Below, piece after piece: positions 52,948-61,961 of a DNA stretch of 64,000 nt; position 1 is the stretch's first letter; the number at the start of each line of letters is the position of its first letter. The translations under genes and the position numbers were made by a program. Below the pieces are notes generated by a model. The model was not told the origin of the DNA and ran no database searches. It worked only from the letters and a program-made list of their open reading frames with translations. The stretch covers positions 1 to 64,000 of the forward strand of contig NZ_JAHLNO010000018.1 of NCBI RefSeq assembly GCF_018916875.1, given 5' to 3'. The DNA is from Virgibacillus proomii. GTDB taxonomy: Bacteria; Bacillota; Bacilli; Bacillales; Amphibacillaceae.

Positions 52948-53952
52948 CTAATCAAAGCGAATTCTCGGGTCAACATATTTATAAAGTAGATCAGTAATTA
53001 AATTTACGAAAACAAAGATGGTCGCTACTATTAAAATTGTACTTTGAACTACAGGGTAGTCCCTGCCAAGAATAGCTAAATATACATACCTTCCAATACC
53101 GGGCCAAGAGAAGATTGTTTCTGTCAATACGGCACCACCTAACAGCAAGCCAAATTGCAGACCAATTACGGTAAGTACAGGTAAAAAGGCATTTTTTAAA
53201 GCATGCTGAAATATAATTAGTCGCATTTTCAAACCTTTGGCATTAGCGGTACGAATATAATCCTGCTTCATAACTTCCAACATGCTGGAGCGTGTCATCC
53301 TGGCGATTATAGCCATAGGAATAGTAGCAAGCGCCAATCCAGGCATCAAAAGGTGCAAGAAAGCATCTTTAAAAGCAGGCCAATTAGCTGTTAATAAGCT
53401 GTCCAGTAAATAAAAATTTGTAATGGATGTTAGTTCTACACCGGCGGTTAAACGTCCGGATGGAGGCAAAATGTTTAGTACAACAGAAAATAGCCAAATC
53501 AACATTAATCCAAGCCAGAAAATAGGTAGTGAAACCCCAAATAAAGCTCCGGTCATACTGAGGTTATCAAACCAGGAATATTGTTTTACAGCAGCAATAA
53601 CTCCAGCGAACACACCAATTAAAATAGCTAAAAAGATGGCAAAGAAGGTAAGTTCCATCGTAGCAGGCAGTTTAAGCAACAGTTGTTCGGCAATATTTTC
53701 TTTCGATTGAATAGATTGTCCTAAATCCCCTTGCACAATATTGCCAATGAAACGTCCGTATTGTACAGCATAGGAATCATTTAAACCAAGCTCTTCTCGT
53801 AGATTTTCCAGCTGTGCTTCCGTTGCTTTTTCTCCGAGCATGCTGCGAGCAGGGTCTCCTGGGATTAGATGAATAAGTGAAAACGTTAAAATAGATACAC
53901 CAATTAAAACTGGGATCAGCATAAAAATTCGTTGAATCATGTATTTTATCAT
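52948..53952 (-). CDS. Peptide ABC importer permease (DppB/OppB type)
   Basis: A permease of about 334 residues: MIKYMIQRIFMLIPVLIGVS, HLIPGDPARSMLGEKATEAQ (the usual OppB outer motif), YIRTANAKGLKMRLIIFQHA (EAA loop) and TETIFSWPGIGRYVYLAILG. Six helices. ATG 53958 is three bases from GGAGG, while ATG 53952 is at the usual distance and is chosen. It works with the DppC-like protein, two ATPases and the binding protein of the same operon. Confidence 0.9.
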   Translation of the reverse strand: MIKYMIQRIFMLIPVLIGVSILTFSLIHLIPGDPARSMLGEKATEAQLENLREELGLNDSYAVQYGRFIGNIVQGDLGQSIQSKENIAEQLLLKLPATMELTFFAIFLAILIGVFAGVIAAVKQYSWFDNLSMTGALFGVSLPIFWLGLMLIWLFSVVLNILPPSGRLTAGVELTSITNFYLLDSLLTANWPAFKDAFLHLLMPGLALATIPMAIIARMTRSSMLEVMKQDYIRTANAKGLKMRLIIFQHALKNAFLPVLTVIGLQFGLLLGGAVLTETIFSWPGIGRYVYLAILGRDYPVVQSTILIVATIFVFVNLITDLLYKYVDPRIRFD

Positions 53953-54014
53953 TATCATCTTCCTCCATTTAAAGAGGTTGTTTATAAATTCTGATACACA
54001 GGTGATTATTCTGC

Positions 54015-54055
54015 AGTTTAAACAGCTTTTCCTATAAAGGAAAGCTGTTTAAACT
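54015..54055 (-). terminator. Hairpin between binding-protein and DppB-like genes
   Basis: A long stem AGTTTAAACAGCTTTTCC / GGAAAGCTGTTTAAACT with a short loop and no clear T run. In such operons it usually protects the binding-protein transcript and lowers permease expression. Confidence 0.65.
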
Positions 54056-54069
54056 ACATCGTGAGCAAC

Positions 54070-55698
54070 TCACTCTTTTATATCTAACAGATTAAAAGGT
54101 TCACTTCCTGTCGAGTGCGGTAAGAAATCAACAATCTTTTTATTTGCTGCTATTGGCGGAGTGGTATGGGCGATTGGAACCCAAGGAGCATCTTCATGAA
54201 TAAGTTCCTGTGCTTCTAAATAAAATGCTATCCGTTTTTCTTGATCCATCTCAGTTTGTGCCTTTTTTAATAAATGATGGACATCTTCATTTTGATAAAA
54301 GGCAATGTTTCCGGCGGATCCTTTTTTAGCGTTATCCTTATCTAATAGAACATACAGGAAATTATCAGGGTCACCATTGTCTCCCGTCCATCCTAAAAAT
54401 GCCATGTCATGTTCCCCGTTTTCTGTAATATTAAGATGCGTATCCCAATCGTTTTCAATAATTTCGACATCAATAGAAACTTCAGCTAACATTTCCTGAA
54501 TTGCCTGCGCCGATACTTTAGGTTGTGGCATGTATGGTCTTGGATTGGCAAATGTGTAGAGAGTCAACTTAAAGCCATCTTTATAGCCCGCTTCAGCAAG
54601 TAGTTTCTTAGCTGCTTCCACATCATATCCATAATCTTCAATGTCATCATTGTGCCCCCACAATGATGGCGGCAGAGGGTTCTTTGCCGGTTTACCAATT
54701 CCCTCATAAAGCTCAATTAATCTATCTTTATCGATAGCTAGATTAATCGCTTGTCGAACAAGTTTGTCAGATAGAGGTCCTTCTTTACTTGTATTCATAG
54801 CCAAGTAGCTTACATTCATGGAAGGTCGTTCAATGATTTGGAGATTTTCATCTGCTTCTGCTGTCTTAAGATCTTGCGGGTTTAACCCTGTCATCATATC
54901 AATAGAACCCGCTTGTAATTCCATAAACCTTGCTCCGTTATCAGGAATAGTCCGGAATATGACCTTATCGATCTTAGCTGCCTCTCCAAAGTAATCTGGG
55001 TTTTTGGAAAGGGCAATACTTTCATCTGGCTGCCATTTTTCAAACACAAACGGTCCAGTTCCTACTGGGTTTTTAAAATACTCCTCACCATGTTTTTTGA
55101 CAGCTTCAGGACTGGCAATACCAAATGGCGGCATCGCTAATGTCTGAAGAAACGGAGCATTTGGTTCGGAAAGGGTCACTTTTACCTCATAGTCACCTGT
55201 TGCTTCCACTTTTTCAATAATTCCCCCTAAATCTTCTTCAGATGCCCCAAACATGTATCCATAGTAAATAAATTCCGCTGACGTTGCCCAGCGCTCGAAA
55301 TTGTAAACGACTGCTTCAGCATTAAAATCCGTATCGTCATGGAATTTTACATCATTTCTTAATTGGAATGTCCATGTCAGCCCATCTTCACTTGCTTGCC
55401 ACTCTGTGGCTAAAGCAGGTTTTATTTCTGTACTATCCTCTTCGTAGCGAACGAGTGTATCGTAGATTTGATTGGTAACATAGATAGATTCACCATCAGT
55501 TACTTTAGATGGATCTAATTGAATAGAGTCAGCGCCGCGACCAAAAATCAATGTTTTCTCACCGGTTGATTTTTCAGTTTGTTCTTTCCCTTCTGTGTTT
55601 CCATTCTCGTTTGTTTCTGATTCACCATTACAAGCGCTTAGAAACAGCAACAGTGTCAATAATAAACTAAATAGCAAAAGAAAATAACGGTTTTTCAA
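54070..55698 (-). CDS. Peptide-binding lipoprotein (DppE/OppA, SBP family 5)
   Basis: This 542-residue lipoprotein has signal peptide and lipobox LLFLSACNG, then a family 5 binding domain. That domain shows GRGADSIQLDPSKVTDGESI, ALATEWQASEDGLTWTFQLR, DVKFHDDTDFNAEAVVYNFE, NPVGTGPFVFEKWQPDESIA and VRQAINLAIDKDRLIELYEG. It binds di- or oligopeptides outside the cell for the importer. The start is ATG 55698. A 178-bp spacer with a repeat-like block separates it from the upstream ATPase gene. Confidence 0.9.
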   Translation of the reverse strand: MKNRYFLLLFSLLLTLLLFLSACNGESETNENGNTEGKEQTEKSTGEKTLIFGRGADSIQLDPSKVTDGESIYVTNQIYDTLVRYEEDSTEIKPALATEWQASEDGLTWTFQLRNDVKFHDDTDFNAEAVVYNFERWATSAEFIYYGYMFGASEEDLGGIIEKVEATGDYEVKVTLSEPNAPFLQTLAMPPFGIASPEAVKKHGEEYFKNPVGTGPFVFEKWQPDESIALSKNPDYFGEAAKIDKVIFRTIPDNGARFMELQAGSIDMMTGLNPQDLKTAEADENLQIIERPSMNVSYLAMNTSKEGPLSDKLVRQAINLAIDKDRLIELYEGIGKPAKNPLPPSLWGHNDDIEDYGYDVEAAKKLLAEAGYKDGFKLTLYTFANPRPYMPQPKVSAQAIQEMLAEVSIDVEIIENDWDTHLNITENGEHDMAFLGWTGDNGDPDNFLYVLLDKDNAKKGSAGNIAFYQNEDVHHLLKKAQTEMDQEKRIAFYLEAQELIHEDAPWVPIAHTTPPIAANKKIVDFLPHSTGSEPFNLLDIKE

Positions 55699-55788
55699 CT
55701 TTTTTCCCCCTTGAATCTGTTAATAACAATGCGTTTTTCCTAGTTAGGAATTTATATCCGTTTCTCCATGACAGATATCTTTTTTGAA

Positions 55789-55870
55789 AATAGCTTCATC
55801 GCCTAGCTTAAGCACTCAAGCTATAGTCAACATCGGTCTTCTTCCTACAATTAGTGAACATCGGCTCCTT
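55789..55870. repeat. Family D degenerate repeat
   Basis: The block ATAGCTTCATCGCCTAGCTT ... AGTCAACATCGGTCTTC resembles 22086-22176 (TAGCCTCGTCGTCTAGCCTA). It also shares GTTAACCGAGCG with 52802 and similar tails, so it may derive from an old family A/B composite. Confidence 0.4.
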
Positions 55871-55876
55871 ACGTCG

Positions 55877-56911
55877 TTAACCGAGCGTTTCCTTTTGTTT
55901 CTTATCAGGTTTTGGATTCGTTTCGGTTTCTCTTCTCATCACCTCCTTAACGAAATGGCAGGCTGCCAACTGCCCCTCTGTTGAAACCTGCTTGAGTACC
56001 GGCTTTTCTCGTATGCAAATTTCTTCTTTAAATGGACATCTAGTATGGAATTTACAACCGCTAGGCGGGTTTGCAGGAGAAGGCAGGTCTCCTTTTAAAA
56101 TGATTCGCTGTTTTTTTTGATGTGGATTTACTTCAGGAATTGCTGATAGTAGAGCTTGGGTATATGGATGCTTAGGGCTTTCATACAACTCATTAACTTC
56201 TGCCATTTCCACAATTTCACCTAAGTACATGACAGCAACTTGATCACTAATATGGTGTACTACACTTAAATCATGGGCGATAAAAATATAAGTTAGTTCA
56301 AATTCAGCTTGTAAATCTTCCATTAAATTAATAATTTGTGCCTGAATGGATACATCTAGCGCAGATACGGGTTCATCACAAATAACGAGTTTTGGTTCTA
56401 ATGCAAGTGCCCTGGCAATACCGATCCGCTGGCGTTGTCCACCGCTGAATTCATGAGGATAGCGGTCCTTATGCTCAAGTTGTAATCCTACTACATCTAA
56501 CAAGTGTTTTAACTTCTTTTCTCGATTTGCTTTGGGCAGGTTAAAAATTTTCATCGGTTCGTTAATCATTTGGGCAATTGTTCTCCGTGGGTTTAGGGAA
56601 GCATAGGGGTCTTGAAAAATAATTTGCATATCTTTTCTTAGTTTACGAAGTTTCTCACCGCGATAGCTTTCAATACTTTCTCCGTTAAAGATAATCTTTC
56701 CAGCTGTAGGCTTCACCAATTTTAAAATGGATCTGCCTACAGTTGATTTTCCGCAACCGCTTTCACCGACCAGACCAAGCGTTTTTCCGGCTTGTACAGA
56801 AAAAGAAACTCCATCGACTGCTTTTAACACGGACTTATGTCTGGATAGTAGTTGGCTGTTTTTTAATGGGAAATATTTTTTTAAATTGTTTACTTCTAGT
56901 AATGTACTCAT
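55877..56911 (-). CDS. Peptide ABC importer ATPase (DppF/OppF type)
   Basis: A 344-residue ATPase with Walker A LVGESGCGKSTVGRSI, the Q-loop MQIIFQDPYASLNPRRTIAQ, signature PHEFSGGQRQRIGIARALAL, Walker B KLVICDEPVSALDVSIQAQI and the oligopeptide-type C-terminal domain with SGCKFHTRCPFKEEICIREK. The start overlaps the upstream ATPase gene by 4 nt. The C-terminus (residues about 325-344) is strongly charged. Confidence 0.92.
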   Translation of the reverse strand: MSTLLEVNNLKKYFPLKNSQLLSRHKSVLKAVDGVSFSVQAGKTLGLVGESGCGKSTVGRSILKLVKPTAGKIIFNGESIESYRGEKLRKLRKDMQIIFQDPYASLNPRRTIAQMINEPMKIFNLPKANREKKLKHLLDVVGLQLEHKDRYPHEFSGGQRQRIGIARALALEPKLVICDEPVSALDVSIQAQIINLMEDLQAEFELTYIFIAHDLSVVHHISDQVAVMYLGEIVEMAEVNELYESPKHPYTQALLSAIPEVNPHQKKQRIILKGDLPSPANPPSGCKFHTRCPFKEEICIREKPVLKQVSTEGQLAACHFVKEVMRRETETNPKPDKKQKETLG

Positions 56912-57909
56912 GGATTAATCACCTTTTCTGATTGCGATTGATTGTAGAGAAGACAACGTACAAAATGATCAGGACCGACAGGCTGCAATATTGGATCTAT
57001 TTTCCGGCAACTGTCCATTACGTACTGACAACGGGGAGCAAAACTACATCCTTGAGGTAATGCTTTTAAATCTGGTGGTCCGCCAATAATCGTTTGCAGC
57101 TTTGTTTTGTCCGGCTTTATAGTCGGAATGGAATTCATTAAACCGGTCGTATAAGGGTGTTTCATCTCGTCAAATAATTGGGTAGTTTTTGTATATTCAA
57201 CTGGCTTTCCAGCATACATCACCATAACTCGGTCACAGGTTTCAGCAACAACTCCAAGATCATGTGTAATCATAATAATTGCCATATTTAAATTCCGTTG
57301 CATGTCCTTAAATAGTTCTAAAATTTGCGCCTGGATCGTCACATCTAATGCAGTAGTTGGCTCATCAGCGATTAAGACAGCTGGGTTACAGGTAAGTGCC
57401 ATCGCTATCATAATTCGTTGCCGCATGCCACCGCTGAATTCATGCGGATAGTTACTCAATCGTTTATCCGGATCAGGAATACCTACTAAATGAAGCAAAT
57501 CAACTGCCTTTTTTCGGGCTTGCATTTTCGTAACATTCTCGTGTGCTCTGATCGTTTCTATCATTTGCTTCTCAATAGTAAAAACAGGATTTAACGATGT
57601 CATTGGATCTTGAAAAACCATGGAGATTTCTTTACCACGAATGTTCCGCATCTGCTTTCGCGTTTTTGTTCGCAAGTCTTCTCCTTTATATAAAATAGTG
57701 CCTTGGACAATTTTTCCCGGGTGGGGAACTAATCCCATAATTGACATTGCTGTCATGCTTTTACCGGATCCGGACTCGCCAACAATTCCTAGGGTTTCTC
57801 CTGGATATAACTCAAAATTCACGTCATCAACGGCTTTTATCAGACCATCTCTCGTAAAAAAATGGGTATGTAAGCTTTTGACTTCAAGGATGGGTGATTG
57901 ATTTTGCAT
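56908..57909 (-). CDS. Peptide ABC importer ATPase (DppD/OppD type)
   Basis: A 333-residue ATPase with Walker A IVGESGSGKSMTAMSI, Q-loop MVFQDPMTSLNPVFTI, signature PHEFSGGMRQRIMIAMALTC, Walker B AVLIADEPTTALDVTIQAQI and the C-terminal LPQGCSFAPRCQYVMDSCRK, a cysteine-rich block of the family. It is the first gene of the operon DppD-DppF-DppE-DppB-DppC. The start is ATG 57909 after AAGGAGGAG. Confidence 0.92.
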   Translation of the reverse strand: MQNQSPILEVKSLHTHFFTRDGLIKAVDDVNFELYPGETLGIVGESGSGKSMTAMSIMGLVPHPGKIVQGTILYKGEDLRTKTRKQMRNIRGKEISMVFQDPMTSLNPVFTIEKQMIETIRAHENVTKMQARKKAVDLLHLVGIPDPDKRLSNYPHEFSGGMRQRIMIAMALTCNPAVLIADEPTTALDVTIQAQILELFKDMQRNLNMAIIMITHDLGVVAETCDRVMVMYAGKPVEYTKTTQLFDEMKHPYTTGLMNSIPTIKPDKTKLQTIIGGPPDLKALPQGCSFAPRCQYVMDSCRKIDPILQPVGPDHFVRCLLYNQSQSEKVINP

Positions 57910-58260
57910 CGAACTCCTCCTTTTAAAAAGTGATCCAATTATTCAATCTTTTCAGAAAATAATCGAGTTAGGTTTTAGCTGTTATCGTAGTATATGAAGC
58001 GAAAAGGAAAATTAGTAGTTATTTTTTATCTGTTTGTCCAATAGAAGAATTGCTAATTTTTAAAGTGTAAATGGAGAGAAAAAATATTTTGAATCTAAAA
58101 CTAGCAAGGGTAGGTAAATTTTTAGGTTTAATCAGACATTATGCACAAATAATTTTCCGATTATCGACGCTTTAACAAGGATTGCTGAAGCTGGTGATAA
58201 ACAACACCATCTGGAAATCTGGAATTTCGTTAAAAATACAATGGATCATATTTTACTGAA
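57910..58260. other. Gene-free region upstream of the importer operon
   Basis: It probably contains the operon promoter. A plus-strand trace LTRIAEAGDKQHHLEIWNFV ending in KNTMDHILLN (58170-58262) looks like part of a small helical protein cut by the following repeat, but the family is unknown. Confidence 0.35.
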
Positions 58261-58450
58261 TTTATCCCGCATGTAAGGTGTCGTAAGCCTCCCACTACAA
58301 GACCAGAGTTGATACAAAAAGGGTCTACGTGTGAGAAAACGGCACCTAAATGCCCGATTCGTGAGAAGGGCATTTAGGTCATACCCTTCTAGGTACTAAC
58401 ATTCAGTAGGAGATGGAAGAAAACTCCTACTGAATGAAGTTTCACTTTAT
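58261..58450 (+). repeat. Family A repeat, copy 11
   Basis: A 190-bp copy from TTTAT-CCCGCATGTAAGGTG to GTTTCACTTTAT, nearly identical to copies 24495 and 61574. The GGTGTCGT / ACGGCACC outer stem keeps a G-T pair, and the CATTCAGTAGGAG / CTCCTACTGAATG stem is perfect. Confidence 0.85.
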
Positions 58451-58649
58451 AATTGAGTCGGATCAGAAACTATTGCTAAGGAATTTATGCAACCTTGTCG
58501 AAATAACGGGAAATAAGCAGGAGTGCGATTATATTTCGAATATTTAAAATAATATGAACAATAAAGATTTTGTGTTTAAGATTTCCGGATGAAGGAATAA
58601 TACAGATAAGGAAATTAGTTGGATATATCTATTAAAAGGAGTGTAAATA

Positions 58650-59078
58650 TTGAAGCAGGAAGCGTTAAGAAAAGAGATTGAGCATATCTTAGAAAATAGC
58701 TATATAGGTCCGATGGCAACAGTAAAAAGGAATATGCCTCACTCTAGGTATATGACATTTTATCATAATAACTTAACCCTATATACGTTAACGGATAAAG
58801 GTACGGAAAAAACGGAGGATCTTGAAAAGAATCCTTATACGCATATAATTCTCGGATATGAAGGGGAGGGAATGGGCGATGCGTATGTTGAATATGAAGG
58901 AAAGGTGAGCTTTAACGAATCTGCAGAACTAAAAAAACAATTATGGAGTAATCAACTAAAGCAATACTTCTCTAGCCCGGATGATCCGAACTTAACCGTT
59001 TTAGAAATTAAACCCTTGCATATCCGCTTAATGAATAAAAAAGGTGAAGAAAGTCCACAAGAATTAGAAATAACCTAA
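58650..59078 (+). CDS. ydaG: General stress protein 26-like (YdaG), PNPOx-like flavin fold
   Basis: A 142-residue protein starting at TTG 58650 after AAAGGAG. MKQEALRKEIEHILENSYIG leads into a split-barrel fold: MATVKRNMPHSRYMTFYHNN, LTLYTLTDKGTEKTEDLEKN, VEYEGKVSFNESAELKKQLW and LEIKPLHIRLMNKKG. It matches the YdaG group of the pyridoxamine-phosphate-oxidase-like family, induced by general stress in B. subtilis. These bind flavin or F420-like cofactors; the biochemical role is unsettled. It is transcribed alone. Confidence 0.8.
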   Translation: MKQEALRKEIEHILENSYIGPMATVKRNMPHSRYMTFYHNNLTLYTLTDKGTEKTEDLEKNPYTHIILGYEGEGMGDAYVEYEGKVSFNESAELKKQLWSNQLKQYFSSPDDPNLTVLEIKPLHIRLMNKKGEESPQELEIT

Positions 59079-59094
59079 TTATAAGCATTATAGT

Positions 59095-59345
59095 CGACGG
59101 TTAGCATTCGTAAGATAGAGAGCAACAGCCCGCAGGCAAAGCCAGAAAACGAAAAAGACGTCGCAAAATCTAAAACAGAACACTGTAAAGTCGAACCAAC
59201 ATGCCCGAAAGTCGAAACAAAGCTTCATCAAATCGGAACAAAATGCCCAGAAGTCGTAACAGAACACTCCTAAGACGAACCAGAGCATCTCCACAGTCGG
59301 GCGAGCACACCACGAAGTCGAACCAGAATGCATGAGAAAGTATAA
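59095..59345 (+). repeat. Degenerate 21-bp tandem repeat
   Basis: About eight to ten units begin GTCGAACCA, GTCGAAACA, TCGGAACAA, GTCGTAACA, GACGAACCA, GTCGGGCGA and GTCGAACCA, spaced 20-22 bp. In one plus frame they encode heptads such as VKSNQHA, RKSKQSF, IKSEQNA and PKTNQSI, broken by a stop. It may be a decayed repetitive coding region or a non-coding minisatellite. Confidence 0.65.
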
Positions 59346-59370
59346 CTAAAAATGCAAATTCAGGGCACAG

Positions 59371-59408
59371 AAAAAAAGCAGCCAGTTGCGATATTGAAGC
59401 AACTGGCT
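59371..59408 (-). terminator. Terminator of the MacB/FtsX-type ABC operon
   Basis: On the minus strand the perfect 10-bp stem AGCCAGTTGC / GCAACTGGCT is followed by GCTTTTTTT, 55 nt after the ATPase stop. Confidence 0.85.
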
Positions 59409-59462
59409 ACTTACTTTATCGCGTTTAGTATATCTACTTTTTTCGGAAGAATAATGGTGCGG

Positions 59463-60149
59463 TTAGCTTTTGGTTCTTTCTGTTTGTAAGCTAAGTCTTC
59501 CATCGGTAATCTTGTAGACTTTGTTACAGTAGTCAATAAGTCGCGTATCATGCGTAACGACAATAGTTGTTTTGTTATTGTTTACTGTTAGCTCTTTAAG
59601 CATTTCCATAACTTCAAACGCACGATCAGAATCAAGCGAAGCAGTTGGTTCATCAGCAAGTATAATACTCGGATTTGTATATAATGCTTTTGCGATAGCT
59701 ACACGCTGTCTTTCACCACCTGATAAATCGGCTGGAAAACTATTTAAAAGCTTCTCCATTCCTAAAGTCTGATAAAGCTCTTGAAGTTTTTCTGAAGGTA
59801 AATTATCTTTTTTCACCTTATCTAATAATTGCAATTGTTGTTTGACATTAAGAAAAGGAACTAAATTTGAGGCTTGCAAAACAAAGCCAATTTCCCTTAA
59901 TCGTATTGCTGAACGTTGTTTTTCTTTTAACTTGGTAATATCTGTACCGTTGATTAACACATTTCCATTCGTCGGAGTTTGCAAACCTCCTGCAATCGTT
60001 AAAAAGGTACTTTTTCCTGAGCCGGAGGGACCAATTACGGCAATTAATTTGTTCTTATCCGCGGAGAAATCAGTTGGCTTTAGCGCTTCAATTTCCGTAT
60101 GACCTGAACCAAAAACTTTATTTACTTGCTTCATTTCAAGAGTTGCCAT
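59463..60149 (-). CDS. ABC transporter ATP-binding protein (MacB/LolD type)
   Basis: A 228-residue ATPase with Walker A VIGPSGSGKSTFLTIAGGLQ, Q-loop FVLQASNLVPFLNV, signature LSGGERQRVAIAKALY, Walker B PSIILADEPTASLDSDRAFE and the switch block IVVTHDTRLIDYC. The MacB/LolD group works with FtsX-like permeases in peptide or lipoprotein efflux and membrane stress. The permease gene lies just upstream, ending 3 nt before this start. The start is ATG 60149. Confidence 0.9.
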   Translation of the reverse strand: MATLEMKQVNKVFGSGHTEIEALKPTDFSADKNKLIAVIGPSGSGKSTFLTIAGGLQTPTNGNVLINGTDITKLKEKQRSAIRLREIGFVLQASNLVPFLNVKQQLQLLDKVKKDNLPSEKLQELYQTLGMEKLLNSFPADLSGGERQRVAIAKALYTNPSIILADEPTASLDSDRAFEVMEMLKELTVNNNKTTIVVTHDTRLIDYCNKVYKITDGRLSLQTERTKS

Positions 60150-60152
60150 GGT

Positions 60153-61220
60153 TTAACCTCCAATCGCTTTTAGTGGATCTACTTTTACAATTGTTTGAAC
60201 AGAGAAGAGTGCTCCTAATATGGAGACAAAAATAAGCACAACTCCATAGATAATCAGGTAGAGATAGTTATAGTCAACAGGTACGGCATCAGGTAAAAAT
60301 AATCCAGTAATTATCGTTAAAATAAAGCCAATGATAACACCTGCAATGGAAAGCAAGAATGTTTGGGCAATAACAGACCTTGCTAGGTATTTACCGGAGA
60401 TCCCTTGAGCCTTCATCACACCAAAAATACTTACTTTTTGAATGGTAAGGACGTATAAGAAAATGGCCAATACTAGAGCAGAGATAACAAATAAGAAATA
60501 AATCATCATTGTTAACGTTAAATTTTGCTCAGAGTAGCCTGGAAGATTTTCTATAAATGTAGAAGTATCCACGACTTGCAGATTTTCGTTTACTTCCACA
60601 TTTGACAGATCAGCAGTCCGAATAATAAAGGCATTTATCTGATCATGATAGTTATCAGCAGCTTTCCCGTAGCGAATTTTTTGCACGGTATCTAAACCAG
60701 TATAAAGGACGGGAGCGGCACTGAATTTCGCATTATTCGTAAAGCCTACAATAGTTAGCTTTTCCTCTGTTGACGAAAGACTTAATTCATCACCAAGCTC
60801 AAAACCCTCATTTTTTAGTGAATCATTTGCGATGACTTCGCCTGTTTTGTCAAATTCCTTTCCCTCGGTTACATTTGGCATAATAAATTCATTTTTATTC
60901 ATACCAAAAATCGCTACATTTGATTTATTGTTTCCTGAAGTAGCTATGGAACTAATCTGAGCTAGGCTCGCATATTCATCTGTACCTTCACCGTTGTAAT
61001 CACCCAGCTTTAAACTGGATTGAGGTAGATTAATGTCAGATTCCTTTGTCAAAATAACTCCTTGACTAGCCCATTTATCAACAGCTGCTTTATTCATATT
61101 TTCTAAACCATTTGCCAGTCCTGATAAAAAGAAAACAAGGTAGGAAACGAGTGTTAATACACCAATAATCAAGATAAAACGCAATTTATTATTTTTTATT
61201 TCATTCCAAGCTAGAAACAT
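60153..61220 (-). CDS. FtsX-like (MacB-type) ABC permease
   Basis: A 355-residue permease with four helices. The first helix follows MFLAWNEIKNNKLRFILIIG, then a large outer domain of about 190 residues, then three C-terminal helices with SIFGVMKAQGISGKYLARSV and SILGALFSVQTIVKVDPLKA. This is the MacB/FtsX fold, driving mechanotransmission rather than a classical channel. It forms a pair with the ATPase. The start is ATG 61220 after GGGAGGGAG. The substrate is unknown. Confidence 0.88.
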   Translation of the reverse strand: MFLAWNEIKNNKLRFILIIGVLTLVSYLVFFLSGLANGLENMNKAAVDKWASQGVILTKESDINLPQSSLKLGDYNGEGTDEYASLAQISSIATSGNNKSNVAIFGMNKNEFIMPNVTEGKEFDKTGEVIANDSLKNEGFELGDELSLSSTEEKLTIVGFTNNAKFSAAPVLYTGLDTVQKIRYGKAADNYHDQINAFIIRTADLSNVEVNENLQVVDTSTFIENLPGYSEQNLTLTMMIYFLFVISALVLAIFLYVLTIQKVSIFGVMKAQGISGKYLARSVIAQTFLLSIAGVIIGFILTIITGLFLPDAVPVDYNYLYLIIYGVVLIFVSILGALFSVQTIVKVDPLKAIGG

Positions 61221-61573
61221 GTTCTCCCTCCCAATAATAGTTTCTTTTTATGGTATATACACCCTTAATAAATTGTATAGGATTATTTTAGCGATTTCTA
61301 GCATATAAGCTTAAGGGTAGCAGAAAGGTGATTGTTGAAAGTAAAGCACGTCATAGTAATCTCAAGAGGTGAAAAGGCGATAGTCAAAGTAGTTGTATGG
61401 GTTTTCGCTATTATATAAGTGGAGAAACAGAAATTGCTAGCTAGTCTTGTCAAAAGATATGAGAATATGTTAGGGGAGGATGGACTGGATAAACTTGAAA
61501 AATGGATATGCACAACTATGTGATTGTTTTTTGTGTGGTAAACTTTCCTACGAAACCGAGACAGTATCGTGGA
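61221..61573. other. Gene-free region upstream of the ABC pair
   Basis: Probably holds the ABC operon promoter. No gene or known structure is recognised before the family A repeat. Confidence 0.4.
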
Positions 61574-61764
61574 TTTATCCCGCATGTAAGGTGCCGTAAG
61601 ACTCCCACTTCAAGAGCCTCGAGTTGATACAAAAGGGTCTAAGTGGGAGAAAACGGCACCTAAATACCCGATTCGTGAGAAGGGCCTTAAGGTCATACCC
61701 TTCTAGGTACTAACATTCAGTAGGAGATGGAAGAAAACTCCTACTGAATGAAGTTTCACTTTAT
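61574..61764 (+). repeat. Family A repeat, copy 12
   Basis: A 191-bp copy, the best preserved: TTTAT-CCCGCATGTAAGG at the left. The outer stem GGTGCCGT / ACGGCACC encloses CTCCCACTT / AAGTGGGAG. The middle is ACCCGATTCG, and the 3' stem CATTCAGTAGGAG / CTCCTACTGAATG is followed by AAGTTTCACTTTAT. Confidence 0.85.
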
Positions 61765-61961
61765 TCGAATATAATGATGAATCCATGCATAGTTAAGATG
61801 AATGAAAAAATTTCTCATCTTAACTATTCAATAGCTTTCCAGGCCTATTTTTGCAGGAAGAAAATAACGTTTCTTTTGCTAAATGACTAAAAAATTATAT
61901 TAAAATATACTACGTTACGCTCTTGTCAACTTTTCATTTACCTCAGGGTCATATAAAGCAG

